Assembly: GCA_026874595.1 (NCBI GenBank)
Contig: CM049317.1
Span: forward strand, 68,386,118-68,450,117
Direction: 5' to 3'
DNA: 64,000 nucleotides
From: Sipunculus nudus
Lineage: Eukaryota > Annelida > Sipuncula > Golfingiida > Sipunculidae
How positions within the stretch are numbered: the first letter of the stretch is position 1; every line of letters starts with the position of its first letter. Position numbers and translations under genes: made by a program. Below the pieces are notes generated by a model. That model was not told where the DNA came from and made no database searches. It worked only from the letters and a program-made list of their open reading frames with translations. This document shows, in pieces, positions 1 through 11,689 of this stretch.

Positions 1-2268
1 GATATGAACCTTGTATGACGTGTCATATAATTTGAACTGGGGCTTATGTATCAGCTTGATGTAGTGTGGCCAGTTAATTATAAACCTTACTATATGGAAT
101 TTTTAATGTGCTCACAAATCTTAGCTATTTTAAGCAGTGCAGACCTAAAGGTTTATCAAACCTTTCCTTCAGGGGGAGACATATACCGTATTTCTTCTAT
201 TTTAAACCGCACATCTATTTAAAACCTAGACTTCGCCCAAATCTCACATAAAATCCCATTAGACAGTACCTAGAGCCACCATTTAAAACCACACCCAGAA
301 CTCACAACCTCAAGGTGAAGGGTTACATTATAAGAAGTATTAATCAGTAGCAGGGCTCCTGTACCCTTACATCCTGTACCCTATTGTTTCTTCTTGCTTT
401 GTTCAATGTATTATCAGCCATGGAGAAACGATTACGTCTCATGTGTTCCATTTTGTAATCAACCTGTCAGCACATGCGTAAAAACAATCGTTAATAACTT
501 TTGATGCTCAAAAATTTGAACCATAATTTCCAGAAACTATTGAAACATCTAAACAGGATATTTTCTGATGTCTGAAAACAATATATAACATCGTTCTTCC
601 TTAACACGAATGCCCAATGACATGGTGTTACGGCAAAAGAGTTATGGCTAATGGACAAGACTTAATCTACCCAGTTGATGGATTGTCAGTAAATATCAGT
701 TTATCAGCTCGAGCTTTATTTGAAAGGTCAGGCATAAACAAAATACATGAATTCATAAGAACAACTATTATTAAAATGAAACATCTCTAAAGGGAAAGCA
801 GATATACCAGTTATTCTCGGCTAGAGGTGACATGCTTAATATTTGATACTCTGTTTAAAGTATGGAAATCCAAGTATTTATGTAGCAAATACAAAGTTTT
901 GTCTGGATTGACCAACATAATTTGGATATTTTTGTTACATAAAAATGGCCTATAAGGATATATCGGACATTTAACAAATAACAAAAATATAAAAATGTCT
1001 TCGTCTTTGGTCTGGCATTCTAGCTATAGAAAATGGACTGTAGTATTAGAACACATACTGACAAACAGATCGAGACATCCAGTTTGTAATGAAATGACTA
1101 AGGTTTGGGGTCACGCCAGTCTACAGTCACATATGTTGATCATGTGTGTCGAGACTCTTTATGCAAGATCGGTGATTAGTTCTTGGTGGTTTGTGTTAAA
1201 CAATTTACATTTATAAATATTATTTAATTGGGTCGTATTTAATGGAGGCTATGAAGAAAAATTAATAATAATCTTGCTTCTGTCACTTGGTGACCATTTG
1301 GATAACCCAAATGATGGTTCTTTAGATATTTCTGCAAATCTTTCGTGTAACCAGGATTTGGATATTTGTGTGGCATACTCAGTCTAGATTGATGTTAACA
1401 AAAAATCTGTATATTTTGTTGTGTAAAGTATATATACACATTTTTCAATATAAGAAAAGAATATTAAATCTTATTTATTGGCAAATCTGTTCGTGTTAGT
1501 CCTTCAAAGGCGCCTTATTATTACTCAGGTACCAGCCCTCCAATGATGTCTGCATGGAAGACCTATTGAAAACCTATCATTCAAACTGCACTGTGCTTGT
1601 TTGAAAAGACACCTAGTTTCAGGATCTAAGTTTCTATTTTAAACTTGGGTTTTAAAATGAAGAAATATGGTAGTGTTTCATCTGTCGTCATTGGCATCTG
1701 TAGTCTTCATTTCTTGTAAACGCAATAACTTTTGAACGACTCAACATGTTTTCATGAAATTTGAAATTTAAATTGTTTCTACCAATATCTCAGAAGAGTT
1801 CCGAAACTGGTTGCCTTGACCATAATCAAGGTCAAATAGGCCACCATAGAAATCTTTTGTGAACCCCATCACTTTTGAAGTATTGCATATTTTTTTCTCA
1901 AATTCGAAACACTTATAAGTTCTTTGAAGAGTCTAACATTGGTGAACTTGACCTGGACATTCAAGGTTATTTCAGCTGGAATAGAACGTTTTCTGAATGC
2001 CATAACTTTTGAACCACTCAATATATATTTTTTTAAAATTTAATATTAGAAATAATTTGGGGAAACTTCGCAAGTGTCCAGAAACCAGTGACCTTGACCT
2101 TCATCTTCAATATCAAATCAGCCGGAATAGAAATCATTCGTGAATGCTGTGACTTTTGAAGTAGCCCATATTTTCCCCTCTAATTTTGGGATGGGAGGCC
2201 TATAGGGAGGGGAGCCATATATCTGTTTTTTGCAAAAACATCCTCATTTTAATTGTATCTTATTTCAG
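1..2268. other. CUL1 intron sequence, no exon seen
   Basis: I find no upstream cullin exon here; all ORFs are short and lack family similarity. The 3' part (1722-2175) carries a tandem repeat, listed separately. Confidence 0.6.
1722..2175. repeat. Tandem repeat with ~130-150 bp units arranged as dimers
   Basis: Four related units begin near 1723, 1866, 1998 and 2147. Each contains a variant of 'cataacttttgaa', and 'gaccttgacc'-like or 'aaggtca' elements recur between them. Units 1 and 3 share 'actcaa' after this core. Units 2 and 4 share 'gaagta..gc'. That indicates a ~280-bp dimer. It is related in composition to the AGGTCA-rich repeats further right. Confidence 0.6.
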
Positions 2269-2384
2269 GAAATACTTAATCAGGTCCTACAGATCCTGCT
2301 CAAGTCCAAGCTGCTCATCTCTGACGATGAGGAGAGTGAGCTGCAGGAGAACACATCCATCAAGCTCTTCATGGGATATAAAAA
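2269..2384 (+). CDS. CUL1: CUL1 exon (winged-helix entry)
   Basis: The exon follows a ttatttcag acceptor and ends at a gtaagc donor in phase 2. It encodes a 38-residue stretch with QILLKSKLL and an acidic SDDEESE loop, the least conserved part of the C-terminal domain. It starts in phase 0. Confidence 0.93.
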
Positions 2385-5300
2385 GTAAGCGCTCATCTTC
2401 GGCATTAACGGTGTATTATTCCATATCCTAGATTATTAAGGTTGATATAGAGGGAGTGTTCGCCCATATCCCCTCCTAAATCAACCCCTGAGACCAAGAA
2501 GTCAGGACTAGCCAATGCCTTCTCATGTATTTGTATATGATTTTATGCAATTTGGTCATTGTTTTAGACGATTTCAGAGCACAAGTAATTATGTGACAAA
2601 AATACTTAGAAATCACTTAAGGATTAGGGCCGCTTAGATTATTTCTTACCTGCAAAAACAACAGCTGTCACATTTTCCAGCATGCATATATATTTCTGTC
2701 TTGAAGCAAAAAGCTGAGAGTTAACATCAACGTGCCAATGAAGACGGAGGTGAAGGCAGAACAAGAGAGCACACACAAACACATTGAGGAGGACAGGAAG
2801 CTCCTCATCCAGGTCAGCTCAGGTTATTGTACCCGTCAAAATGAAGTTTCTCGACTACTGTGCTTTCATAGGGGTACCACCATTGCCATCACTGCTACCA
2901 CGTTCATTTCAGGAGAAATGGTGCCACCTAAAATGCTTTTTGCCTGGTATCATTGGTGCATCTTTTTAAGTGAAAATAGCACAAATAGGAGTGGTTTGAT
3001 GTATCAGCCTGAAAGTTTGCATGAATGAAGATCCTTCAAAGCTTTATCTTGTACACAAAAATATATGTTGCCATGTACAATAATATTTTTAGTTTCATCT
3101 GTCGGTGTATCTTTGGATACTTTTTGATATTTGATCCTACAAATTCGGAGGGTTGTCAGTTCAGGAGACATCCGATGCCTCACGGTAGTCTTACCCCTTT
3201 CATTTTGGCAGATGCATGCATAGTCCCTTGTGGACTGCCCATATTCCAGTTATATTTAAAATTAAGAAATGAATACAAATATCCTGGATGACCTTAAGTT
3301 GCAGCTTGAGTCTTAATGACGATTGCCACCAGTCAGGAATCAGATTGTTCAAAGTCAGTGAAAGCCCAGGAAATTTTATCAAAAGTCTGGGAATTCTTAG
3401 ATTATTTGGATGTTAACTTGCAATCTGCTAACATGATTACATTTATAACTATTATTGAATGTTAAGGGCAGAACTGTCAATTTATTTTGGTTGGCTTTTT
3501 GTTTCTCAGAAGGGGAATCTAATGAACATAATCTTTGCCTGTAGTGTCAAAAATAGGCTAAAATTTAAAAAAGTTAATAAAAACTTATTTTATGTTATCC
3601 TAAATCAAAGACTGATTCAATAAATGCTATGATATTTTTTATTTTATCTGTCAGAAATTAGTAGGATTTCTTTACTCTTGTGTTATAGCTTCCCTCAGAT
3701 TAAAATAAAAATACACACACACATTAAAAATCCCACCATAAGTTAAGGATTGAGTGTGGTCCAAAAAAAAGATTATTCTGATCTAAACTGCCAATTCACA
3801 TCCTCTTGAGGACCTTTATAGGTTTATATCTCCCAGATTCATGAAACTGCTCATGAGGGGCCTGCCATTTTGCCTTCACACTTAATGTCATTTATAATTA
3901 TTGAATGTAGATCAATGTATAATGCGATCACTAAAGTGAAACCCTAATAAGACACTGAAAAAGTGTAAATTGTAAAAAATGTAAAATTTTAACCTTCTTA
4001 ACATTAAGGAAACCACTAACTGAGATTGTGTGTGATCTTGTTGGAGGAGTCTGTATCTGCTGTTGTTGTTATATATTGTTTTATCTGTTTCAGGCGGCTA
4101 TTGTGAGAATTATGAAGATGAGAAAGGTGTTGAAACACCAACAGCTGCTCGGAGAAGTCTTGAATCAGCTGTCATCTCGCTTTAAACCACGCGTGCCTGT
4201 CATCAAGGTATGTGCTGCCATCTAGTCATCACCACAGGCACTAAAGTGCAGGTGACTTGGTAGTAATAACTGGTGCCATGGCTGTGAACCCAAACACTAA
4301 TCTTTCTGGGTTATCTGGCATGATGTTAGGTCCCACAGTGTTTTTGCATCAGAAATATAATAAAATCAGTACAATTCTGGAATTAACAGGAAATGTTTGT
4401 TGTCTAAAATTGTCAATGTGTGTTGTCTACATAAGGGGCAAATAAATGAAAATGAAATTCTAGAAGAAATATGTGTGACAATATTTTAATATCTGTCCTT
4501 AATCTAACATTTTTCTTTTGAAATATTAAGTAAAATAACTTCCATGAAAATGACAAAAATTCTTTAAAAATTAGTAGGTGGCAATATTGGCCTGATTTGG
4601 TGTGGTCCATTGGAACATTAAAGCTCTGTTTTATTACGTAAACATAATTGTGAGCTGTTTCTGTATAAATGAGAATTTTCTCTGTTAAAGTTTATACACC
4701 AGAGTAAGCCAACCGAAAATTTTCCCTTATTGGGCCTATTATCACCCATCCCGCCTCGTATCCGTGTATCTAGGTCACACTTTTGTTTCCTGTAATCACA
4801 TTTTTCTTCTGGCGTGTGATCACGCTCTGCGCGATTCGTCCACTGTTTTGGTTTATACAGTCGGGTTTGCCAACTGAATTGTAAGTAGTGATTCTTTTCC
4901 CTTCCCGCCATGGAGCCCTTTCCTGTTCTTGTGGTTAATTAATCCCCCCTTGGGATTCTCACCACACTTGTTTCACCTGCCGTTCCCTCAATGACATATG
5001 CCGGGGCCCTGCAGATCCCTGCTTCTTTTGTCAGCCATGGTCGTCTGATCGCGCTGCTACGCCAGGCTTGGCGTCCGCGCATCTCTCCCGGCCGATCCCG
5101 CCCTGGCATAAGATCAGTGGTCGGTGATCGCGTTGCTACGCCAGGCTTGACATCCGCACCATTCTCACTGCCGATCCCGCCTTGGCATAAGATCAGTAGT
5201 CGGCGCTCGCGCTGCAACGCCAGGCTTGGCGTCCACGCACCTCTGCGCTGATGGACCTCGTTGCTATCTCCCCGAAGGGGCCGCAACCTGATGGTCTGAA

Positions 5301-8300
5301 GTTCCGTCGTTTACAGCCTCGGACTTCCACGGCGTCAGCGGCCGGTTCATATTTGTATCCGGCCGCCCTCCTTCGCCTTCCTCCACCCCGCCGGTGTGTA
5401 TGGCATTCCCCGTTAATTCGGTTGATATTTACGCGTAACTCCATGCCGCCGTCTCAGAGTCCGGGTCTCATACGGCATGGTCCCCCGGCACCCTCTGGAC
5501 CTCCCGAGGGTACCGGGAGTCAGGTTTTGATCGTTTGATCTGCTTCCGGATCATCCGTCCGTTCCTTAGGCGCACATACGTCTAGAGTCCGTGCTGGTAC
5601 AACAGTTCGCGGTTGGGCATTCCTCTTTTTCTTCATCCGACCCGAAAACTGACCGTCTCCTGCCAGTTTTCGAGGGACTCGGCCGTCCGGCAGCGGGGCT
5701 GGTGGATGATTTACTCTACCCTCCTCGCCGTCTCACCGGATCTGCCCACACTGTATGATGTTTGTCAAGCGTCCGCCTGTGCCTGTGCTGAACATCGACA
5801 GGTTAATTGGCGTATTGTAGTACTTGTGTTTTACTGCGCCTCTCGGCCTGTATCCATTCATTACGTACCTTGAAACCCGAAATCTGGCTGATTTGGCTGC
5901 GCTTTACGCTCATCTTTACAGGGTTTATTCTGTTTAGCGGCCCCCTTAGGCCCTCGTAGACCGTGCATTGGATCGTTCCGCCCGCTCCCGTTCGGCACCT
6001 CCTCCTCCGCGCCTGTCTTCCCACATTCTGCGGACGCCGCCTTCCTGTCCGGCCCTCTCATCGGCTTGCCGGGCCCCCACTCGTCGTCCCCTCCCTCCGG
6101 CCGTACCGGTCATGCACAACCTTTTTCACGGTCATTCCTCGCGCCGAGGTTCGACCAGTACCTGACTCTTTCGGTCCCGTTGGCGCTCGTCTCCGCGACC
6201 TATTTTCCAGCTTGGGCAAGCCTAACGTCACCTCGTTTGTTCTCAGCCCCCTCTAGTTCAGGTTCCGTTTTACGTTTTTGCACGTTTCTCCAGTCACCCT
6301 GCACCTGTTCTACCCTCATCCTTACACAGATCCTTTCAAACGTCTCGCGTTGGAGGCGACCATGCAGTCTGCTCGACCCAAGGGCGATTCTCGAGGTTCC
6401 CCCGGGGATTTTCCTCTCGTCTTTAGCTGGTTCCACACCCGCAAAGGTGGGGGCACCCGTTTATCGCTCTCAAGCGTCTCTGTTCGGTCATTACCTCGCC
6501 GCCCTTTCGCATGTTCCATATTCATGCGGTTCTCCGCCTTATCAGTCGGAGGGATTGGGCGTTCAAAATTGGACCTTCCGGATGCTTAGTGTCACGTTCC
6601 ATTCCATCCGTCGTCCCTACCGTTTTTCGATTCGCCTACCAGTACCGCGGGTATGTATTCCGTGGCCTTCCGTTCGGGTTCACTGTGGGCCCTGGCTTTT
6701 TACGCTGCAGGGCATAGCGCCGTCGTCCACACGGTCGCTCGTTACCTCCGCTCCAGGGCTTATCTGTGCTCCCTTACCTCGACGATTGGTTTATCCATGC
6801 GGCCGATCGCTCTTTCTTCCTGGCGCTCCGCTCCCCGGTTCTCGTTTACTCAGGAACCTGGGCTTTCTTGTCTATACAGGGACGTCCCAGCCCCCTCCCG
6901 CCCCGTCCTTACGGGTTCATGGTGTGACACTCGATTTGCGTCAGGGACTGCGTCTCTACCGAGCGCCTTTGCTCTCCAGCTCCGGCCGCGGATTTGTCCC
7001 TTTCTTGCGTCTCGCAGTATCGATTCTCGGGCCGCTGCTTCTCTTCAAGGCCCTCTCAACTGGGCCGCCGATTCGTTCCGTTCGGTCGGTTGTATCTCCA
7101 TCTGGTTCAGTCTCTCCTGCGCGCTCGCGGCCTTCTCCCTCTCCATTCGGTTCATCCTGCGGTCCTCCCGTATCCCTGTACATGGCGGACCCTTCGCCCC
7201 TGACTGAACCTTTCGTTTCTCCTTCAGGAAGTTCCTTTTCTCTCAGGGGATCGATTGTCCGCTATTTCCTGACACATCTCTCCTCGGTTGGGGTGCCCGT
7301 GTGGCCGATCTCCGCGCCTCGGGTATATGGTCCCCGTCGGACAGTCTGCAGCATTTCAATATCCTGGACCTGCGTGACTTCCGTCGCGCGAACTCCCGCT
7401 GGTCCCCCCACTTGCTCGGCCGTCTCATTCATGTCCGGACTGACCACGCCACGGTCGTGGCGTATTTCCACCGGCAGGGCCGTCCTCGGTCTTCCTCACT
7501 GATGCAGGAGACCTACCTTTTTGTTCAATCTATGCCTCCCTGGGCCTCGCTTCGTGTGTCGCATCTTCCGGGCGTGTCCACCTTCTTGCCGCCGCCCTTT
7601 CCCGTCGCCCTGCGTCTCCTCCTCCCCCGGTGCTCCTTCCGCTCCCAGTTGTTCAGTGTCTTTTTGATCGCCTGGGGCGTCCGGAATTCGATCTGTGCGA
7701 CTTTCCGTCCCCCCCCCCCCATTCTCGAGCCTACCGCAATGCGTCTACGTCACCCTCCTGACCGTCTCCCTGCCTCCCCGCCACCTGTTTCTCCTTGCGT
7801 TTCCGGTGCCTCACCACGCGGACCAGACGGCTCTACTTCCCATCGTTCCCCCGAGCCCGTCGCCCATTCGGTCGTGCCCTCTGTGCGCCTGCTGCTCTCC
7901 TTGCCTTGGCTCCCAGTCGCAGTGCTTCGGCCCGCCTCTCTGCCTCCCCGTGGCGTCTCTTCCCCGGTTGGGCGTCTGCCCGCGGCATCTCTCCTTAAGA
8001 TCTGTCGCTCGTGGCAGGTTTTGGATTTTCGTGTTTACTGCAGGATAAGCATTTATCCCTTCCGTCTCTGGGAGGCTATCAGGCAGCTTTGCTGTCCGTA
8101 CTCAGTCTGCTCGGTCATGCTCGTGTCCTTCCTCATCCTTTAGTGACGGATTTTCTCAGGGGGTCCATGCCCGCGCGTCTCGTCCTCGCTATATTGCGCC
8201 TTCCTGGCGCCTGGACGTTGTCTTCCATCACCTCCGCACACCCCTTCTGAACCTCTGCATTCGGCACATCTTCTGCTTTATCTCGGAAATCGGTTTTCCT

Positions 8301-9486
8301 CGTGGCCGACTCGCATTTCCTCTCCCTTGCGGCAGACGTGCGTCAGCCGCCTTCCCTTTCCCTACGATGTTCCTCCGTTCACCTGGCACGTTCCGGCCCT
8401 CCCTCACTGCCTGTATCGTTACGGGGCTCACGTTTGCCTTGTTCGTGCTTTCCGTTACTCTCTTCCAGCTCCTCATTCTCCATGAAGGGGGGGGGGGGCG
8501 CATGATGTTATTTCAACGAAAGTCACTCCATCAAACGAAGAAATTAACCCTATCTCCATTAATGCCTGGCTAAAAGCTACCTTTGTCTCAGCATATGAAT
8601 CTGCTTCTCAGTCATCATTGGAGCAGCTTCACATCAAGGCTCCTGACGTCGGGGCCATTTCTCCGTCTTTGGCCCCTTTATCAGGGATTTCCCCAAACCC
8701 ACTGGTCAAGAAAGGCTCTTGGATGTCGCCTTCTCCCTTGCCCGCTTCTATCTGTCGGATATCATGTTCCAAGCTTCGGTCCCTTATTCCTTGGGCCCTG
8801 TGCTTTCGGCGGGTGTGGTCCTCCTGTTCTCCCGTCCGTCCTCGACTCCTACGTCTGTTCCGGCGACGACGTCTTCGTCTGCTTCCTCGCTGCTGTGCTG
8901 TTCTCCTTTTTCCGTTCCTGGTAGGTATCCCCTCCCCAAGGTTAATCTGTTATATTCTCATTAATACAGAAACAGCTCACAATTATGTTTACGTAATAAA
9001 ACCCCCCCATTCCCTCCCTGTGAATGGTGGTTTTGTTAGTAAACTGTTGTGAGCTTTTCTGTATTACAAACAACGCTCCCTCCCAGTCCACTTTCTTCCG
9101 CCTTCGACAAATGTGATTACAGAAAACGGAAGTGTGACCTAGATACACGGGAACGAGGCGGGATGGGCGATAATAGGCCCAATAAGGGAAAAATTTTCGG
9201 TTGGCTTACTCTGGCGTATTAACTTTAACAGAGAAAATTCTCATTAATACAGAAAAGCTCACAAAAGTTTACTAACAAAACCACCATTCACAGGGAGGGA
9301 ATGGGGGGGATTAAATACCCTTAGTTAAATGTTCATGAGCATTTTATATATGAAAAATTTATTTTATTATATTTATTTATATAATTATATTCATTTGTTT
9401 TGTAGAAATGCATAGATATCCTGATAGAAAAGGAATACCTGGAGCGTGTAGAGGGACAGAAAGATACCTACAGTTACCTGGCTTAA
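2269..9486 (+). CDS. CUL1: Cullin-1, C-terminal 138 residues (four exons, 5' part outside window)
   Basis: CUL1 is the scaffold of SCF (SKP1-CUL1-F-box) E3 ubiquitin ligases in nucleus and cytosol. Its C-terminal half binds RBX1 and carries the NEDD8 acceptor lysine. Exons are 2269-2384, 2707-2812, 4094-4207 and 9406-9486; all have GT-AG borders and the phases join without a stop. Recognisable segments are [61 protein letters not shown] and the terminal KDTYSYLA followed by TAA. This ending and the [11 protein letters not shown] segment match CUL1 rather than CUL2-CUL5, judged from memory. The neddylation motif IVRIMKMRK is intact, with the acceptor Lys codon at 4115-4117. I see no upstream coding exon in 1-2268, so that stretch is read as intron. 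The last coding intron is 5.2 kb because of a DIRS-like insertion. Confidence 0.95.
2707..2812 (+). CDS. CUL1: CUL1 exon ([11 protein letters not shown] segment)
   Basis: The acceptor is cttgaag at 2706, not the AG nearer the obvious reading frame. Only this choice gives the family's N-K-K-L-R segment without a stop. The donor is gtcagc. The exon encodes the stretch from NKKLRVN to EEDRKLLIQ, ending in phase 0. Confidence 0.93.
2813..4093. other. CUL1 intron, nothing notable
   Basis: AT-rich intronic sequence with a short CA run near 3711-3723. No gene or structured repeat is seen. Confidence 0.5.
4094..4207 (+). CDS. CUL1: CUL1 exon with NEDD8 attachment site
   Basis: Acceptor ctgtttcag, donor gtatgt. 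The exon has 38 codons starting [11 protein letters not shown]. The neddylated lysine of the winged-helix B domain is codon 8. It continues through [16 protein letters not shown] to KPRVPVIK. Confidence 0.95.
4650..4804 (+). repeat. DIRS left inverted terminal repeat
   Basis: Complementary to 9108-9268, including 'gagaattttctctgttaaag', 'agtaagccaaccgaaaattt' and 'gtgtatctaggtcacact', with a few mismatches. The mismatches imply an old insertion. Confidence 0.85.
6540..6960 (+). pseudogene. DIRS reverse transcriptase remnant
   Basis: One frame holds FRFAYQ and YVFRGLPFG (LPFG codons 6667-6678), then a stop at 6715-6717. The same frame later gives the catalytic YLDDW at 6775-6789. The following segment, [10 protein letters not shown] and VTLDLRQGL, continues only in another frame. 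The motif order matches the palm and thumb of DIRS/Ty3-type RTs. Stops and frameshifts make it a pseudogene. Confidence 0.8.
7290..7570 (+). pseudogene. DIRS RNase H remnant
   Basis: [11 protein letters not shown], then a leucine-rich helix, [16 protein letters not shown] and RVSHLPGV match the RNase H domain that follows RT in DIRS elements. The VRTDHATVV segment carries the catalytic-type Asp. It lies in a third frame relative to the RT pieces, so at least one indel separates them. Confidence 0.75.
8150..8850 (+). pseudogene. Tyrosine recombinase remnant
   Basis: Readable pieces are [27 protein letters not shown] and, after a frame change, [11 protein letters not shown]. They resemble the end of DIRS tyrosine recombinases, where a His-x-x-Arg block precedes the nucleophilic Tyr. 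Here the His and Arg of the block appear lost (KAPDVGA) while the FYL tyrosine remains. The domain boundary upstream is uncertain, and the assignment rests on remembered motifs and on the element's DIRS architecture. Confidence 0.6.
8957..9066 (+). repeat. DIRS internal complementary region
   Basis: 8957-9002 is the reverse complement of the left outer end (about 4625-4670, containing 'gttttattacgtaaac'). 9003-9066 is the reverse complement of the right outer end (about 9247-9314, containing 'ccaccattcacagggaggga'). The two halves abut, as in the circle-junction template used in DIRS replication. Confidence 0.85.
9108..9268 (-). repeat. DIRS right inverted terminal repeat
   Basis: Inverted match to 4650-4804. 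The outer 50 bases (to about 9316) are specific to this end and are represented again in the internal complementary region. Confidence 0.85.
9406..9486 (+). CDS. CUL1: CUL1 last coding exon and stop
   Basis: Acceptor ttgttttgtag. The exon encodes [18 protein letters not shown] and KDTYSYLA, then TAA at 9484-9486. A donor-like CAA|GTAAGT begins 13 bases after the stop, at 9500. The transcript may therefore be spliced again within its 3'UTR. That would be too close to the stop to trigger classical exon-junction NMD. Confidence 0.94.
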   Translation, partial: KCIDILIEKEYLERVEGQKDTYSYLA

Positions 9487-9686
9487 CGAGTCAATACAAG
9501 TAAGTTTACTTAAATTTTAAATACCTTTAGTACCATTTCAAGACAGGTTTAATAACTTAAATTGAATATACTATACCAACCAAGTAAAAAATTGTAAAGT
9601 AACTTAAATTTTAATATACCTGGTATGAAAAGTCAATACAGGTAAGATACCTTAAATTTAATATACCTTACTTACCAAGTTAACAC
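9475..9686 (+). repeat. CUL1: Tandem array starting in the CUL1 last coding exon and its donor
   Basis: The unit 9475-9525 covers the last codons, the stop and the GTAAGT donor. It recurs at 9617-9667: 'tacctgg', 'agtcaataca' and 'ggtaag' align, followed by an 'acttaaatttaatatacc'-like tail. Two more decayed units lie between. Further pieces appear at 11608-11690 after an inserted element. The copy at 9617 has the better donor, CAG|GTAAGA. Confidence 0.7.
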
Positions 9687-11606
9687 ACCGTATTTGTTCG
9701 TGTACAGGACGACAAATTTTATCCTAAAAATATTTGGCAAAGAAGGGGGCCGTCTGGTACACGGGTGCAGGTTTTTCAGCGTCCTCAGGGCCGCCAAGGA
9801 TAATTTACGGCAATCAGCATTATTACGGCGGTCGAACTGGACGGCATGAATATTGGTGATCATGTCCGTATGGTGGTAATGTACACTCAATAAAGAACAT
9901 ATGTGCTTTGTTTATGTTTAAATTTATCGTTTATACATAAGATTTACATGCGCACATAGTTAAATAATTGATAAGAAAAGGTTTGCCCTTGCCGCCCTGA
10001 CACAGGAATTTTAACAGATTCAATATATGAAAGCCCTTCTGACAGTAGAGCCAGTGATTTCCCGCGATCGCGGACGGAATCGCGGAACTGACAAACCGAA
10101 ACGGAATTCCCAATCCTGAAAATATATAAGTTTTAAAGTATATTTTGACAAAGATATCGTGGCAATTCACTTTAAAACAGGTACGCAGTGATATAATTGT
10201 CAATGCCGCTATCAGCTTGCGGGGCCTACCCATGTAGTCAAGATCCGAGAGTACAGCGCTCGCGCAAGGGATGCTGGGAGCTTGCTCATTCCATCCAGTA
10301 GCACGTAATATGCATATTAATACAAGGATGATTTTTTCATATGGTGCCGTATTTACCGCGTAAAATGTTCACTAGTCCAGTGAATGTGGACGCTGTCAGC
10401 TGGCTTGCACACTGACATACACAAAGACTCGCTCATGGCACTTTGATTACAAGACAACCAATAGCGCGTTATAATTATAAATATGAAGCGGCCTTACCTC
10501 AGGTGCCGCGAAATTCACTGTTTGTCAAGCTGGTATTATTGGACTACGTCAAGAAATGAATGTATTATAACGGGTCAGCAAAGTTCAAGAAAGGGACCGA
10601 GTTTCCGCGGGTTATAAATATGACGAATTTCCTCACAATTTTATAAAGAAACCCGGGATTTGGTGCGTATATCCTCTTGGGAATTGATCTATTAAATAGT
10701 AATCGAATGGAAACCCTGGTTTCTACAAGGTAGCATTGAACTTGCACACAGTTAAATGTCGTAAAATAACGTAGTTCACGAATATCCCACAGGGTCATTA
10801 CCTAATTACGTTTTTCCTCCCTCACTGGTACAACGGAATAAATTCGAACCTGACCGACGTCGTTTATGCAAACGTGATATATATTGTGGGAAAATTTGGT
10901 GACTGTAACATGGGTGTGGACAGGCCAGGAAAATGTAATTTTCTGTAGTTGAAGATCAACATGGAATAATAAATAAGGAAGCCTAGTTAAGTAGAGCATC
11001 ATGGAAGCCTTGGTTTTTTACTGCACTGTCACTTGTCAGCCTTAAGCCACTTGATGATGTGGGCGCTGATATGCAGTGGGTGTTTGGGGTGATCTCCCTC
11101 AATTTATGCAGAAGACTGACATTTCTTTGAAATAAATTTATCTTTTTTAAAGAGGAAGGTGTCAATGCCCTGTAATGCACATTCTCTTGACATGTTAATT
11201 CTTAGTGGGTGCCATCTCCTTGATAATAATTTATTACCCAAATTTGGGTCCTAAAATTGACCCTTTGATGTCTCTTATGATATTAATTTGGATTGTTGTA
11301 TAATACTCATTCTTTGATATGTTAAATTAATTCCGTTTTGGTCTGCTCCATACCTTTCTATATTACTTTCCTGTTTTCACTTGTAGCATCATAAAAAAAT
11401 ATGGCACTGACCATTTTAAGAATAAAAATTTATAAAATCCCATTTCAATCATCAGTGTTTAAGCAATCATTATGCTGACAAAGTGATCCTCAGTAACTGG
11501 CAGCTCCAACGTAAGATGCTGAAAAATAATTTGAACCAAAATTTGAGGCTCAACATTGGGGGGTCGTCTTATACACAGGGTCGTCTTATACACGCGTAAA
11601 TATGGT
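9687..11606. mobile_element. ~1.9-kb element with degenerate terminal inverted repeats
   Basis: The left end 'ccgtatttgttcgtgta' and the reverse complement of the right end 'ccatatttacgcgtgta' share about 26 bases with mismatches, continuing to 'gacgac' in both. The motif 'gtcgtcttatacac' is repeated twice near the right end. Only short, unrecognised minus-strand ORFs lie inside, so it looks non-autonomous or decayed. It splits the CUL1-derived tandem array. Target duplication is unresolved. Confidence 0.55.
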
Positions 11607-11689
11607 AGGTAAAGTACCTTTCAATTAATATACCTGACTGAATAAATCCCAACAGAAAAGTTAACTTATATTTAATAAATCTGCATTGT

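Larger units (their letters stand above)
4625..9316 (+). mobile_element. Degenerate DIRS-like tyrosine-recombinase retrotransposon
   Basis: A GC-rich, pyrimidine-biased 4.7-kb block sits inside the AT-rich last coding intron of CUL1. Its ends are inverted repeats (about 4650-4804 against 9108-9268), but their outer 30-50 bases differ. At 8957-9066 there is an internal region whose first half is complementary to the outer left end and whose second half is complementary to the outer right end. Inverted termini plus such an internal complementary region are diagnostic of the DIRS order. Remnants in + order are reverse transcriptase, RNase H and tyrosine recombinase, spread over several frames with stops. 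It lies in the same orientation as CUL1. No target duplication is evident, as expected for DIRS elements. Confidence 0.85.

Noticed and set aside
2707-2812. Cullin assigned as CUL5 or CUL2
   Set aside because: The [15 protein letters not shown] segment and the KDTYSYLA ending fit CUL1; other cullins end differently as I recall them.
4939-5444. Overlapping ORFs with 'cttggcgtccgcgca'-like repeats
   Set aside because: Three similar ~90-bp stretches occur (5050-5240), but the ORFs overlap on both strands and match nothing. Treated as DIRS interior.
6066-7502. 478-codon open frame as a gene
   Set aside because: It is a long open frame in GC-rich DIRS sequence. RT and RNase H motifs lie mostly in other frames, and only a short piece of RT falls in this one.
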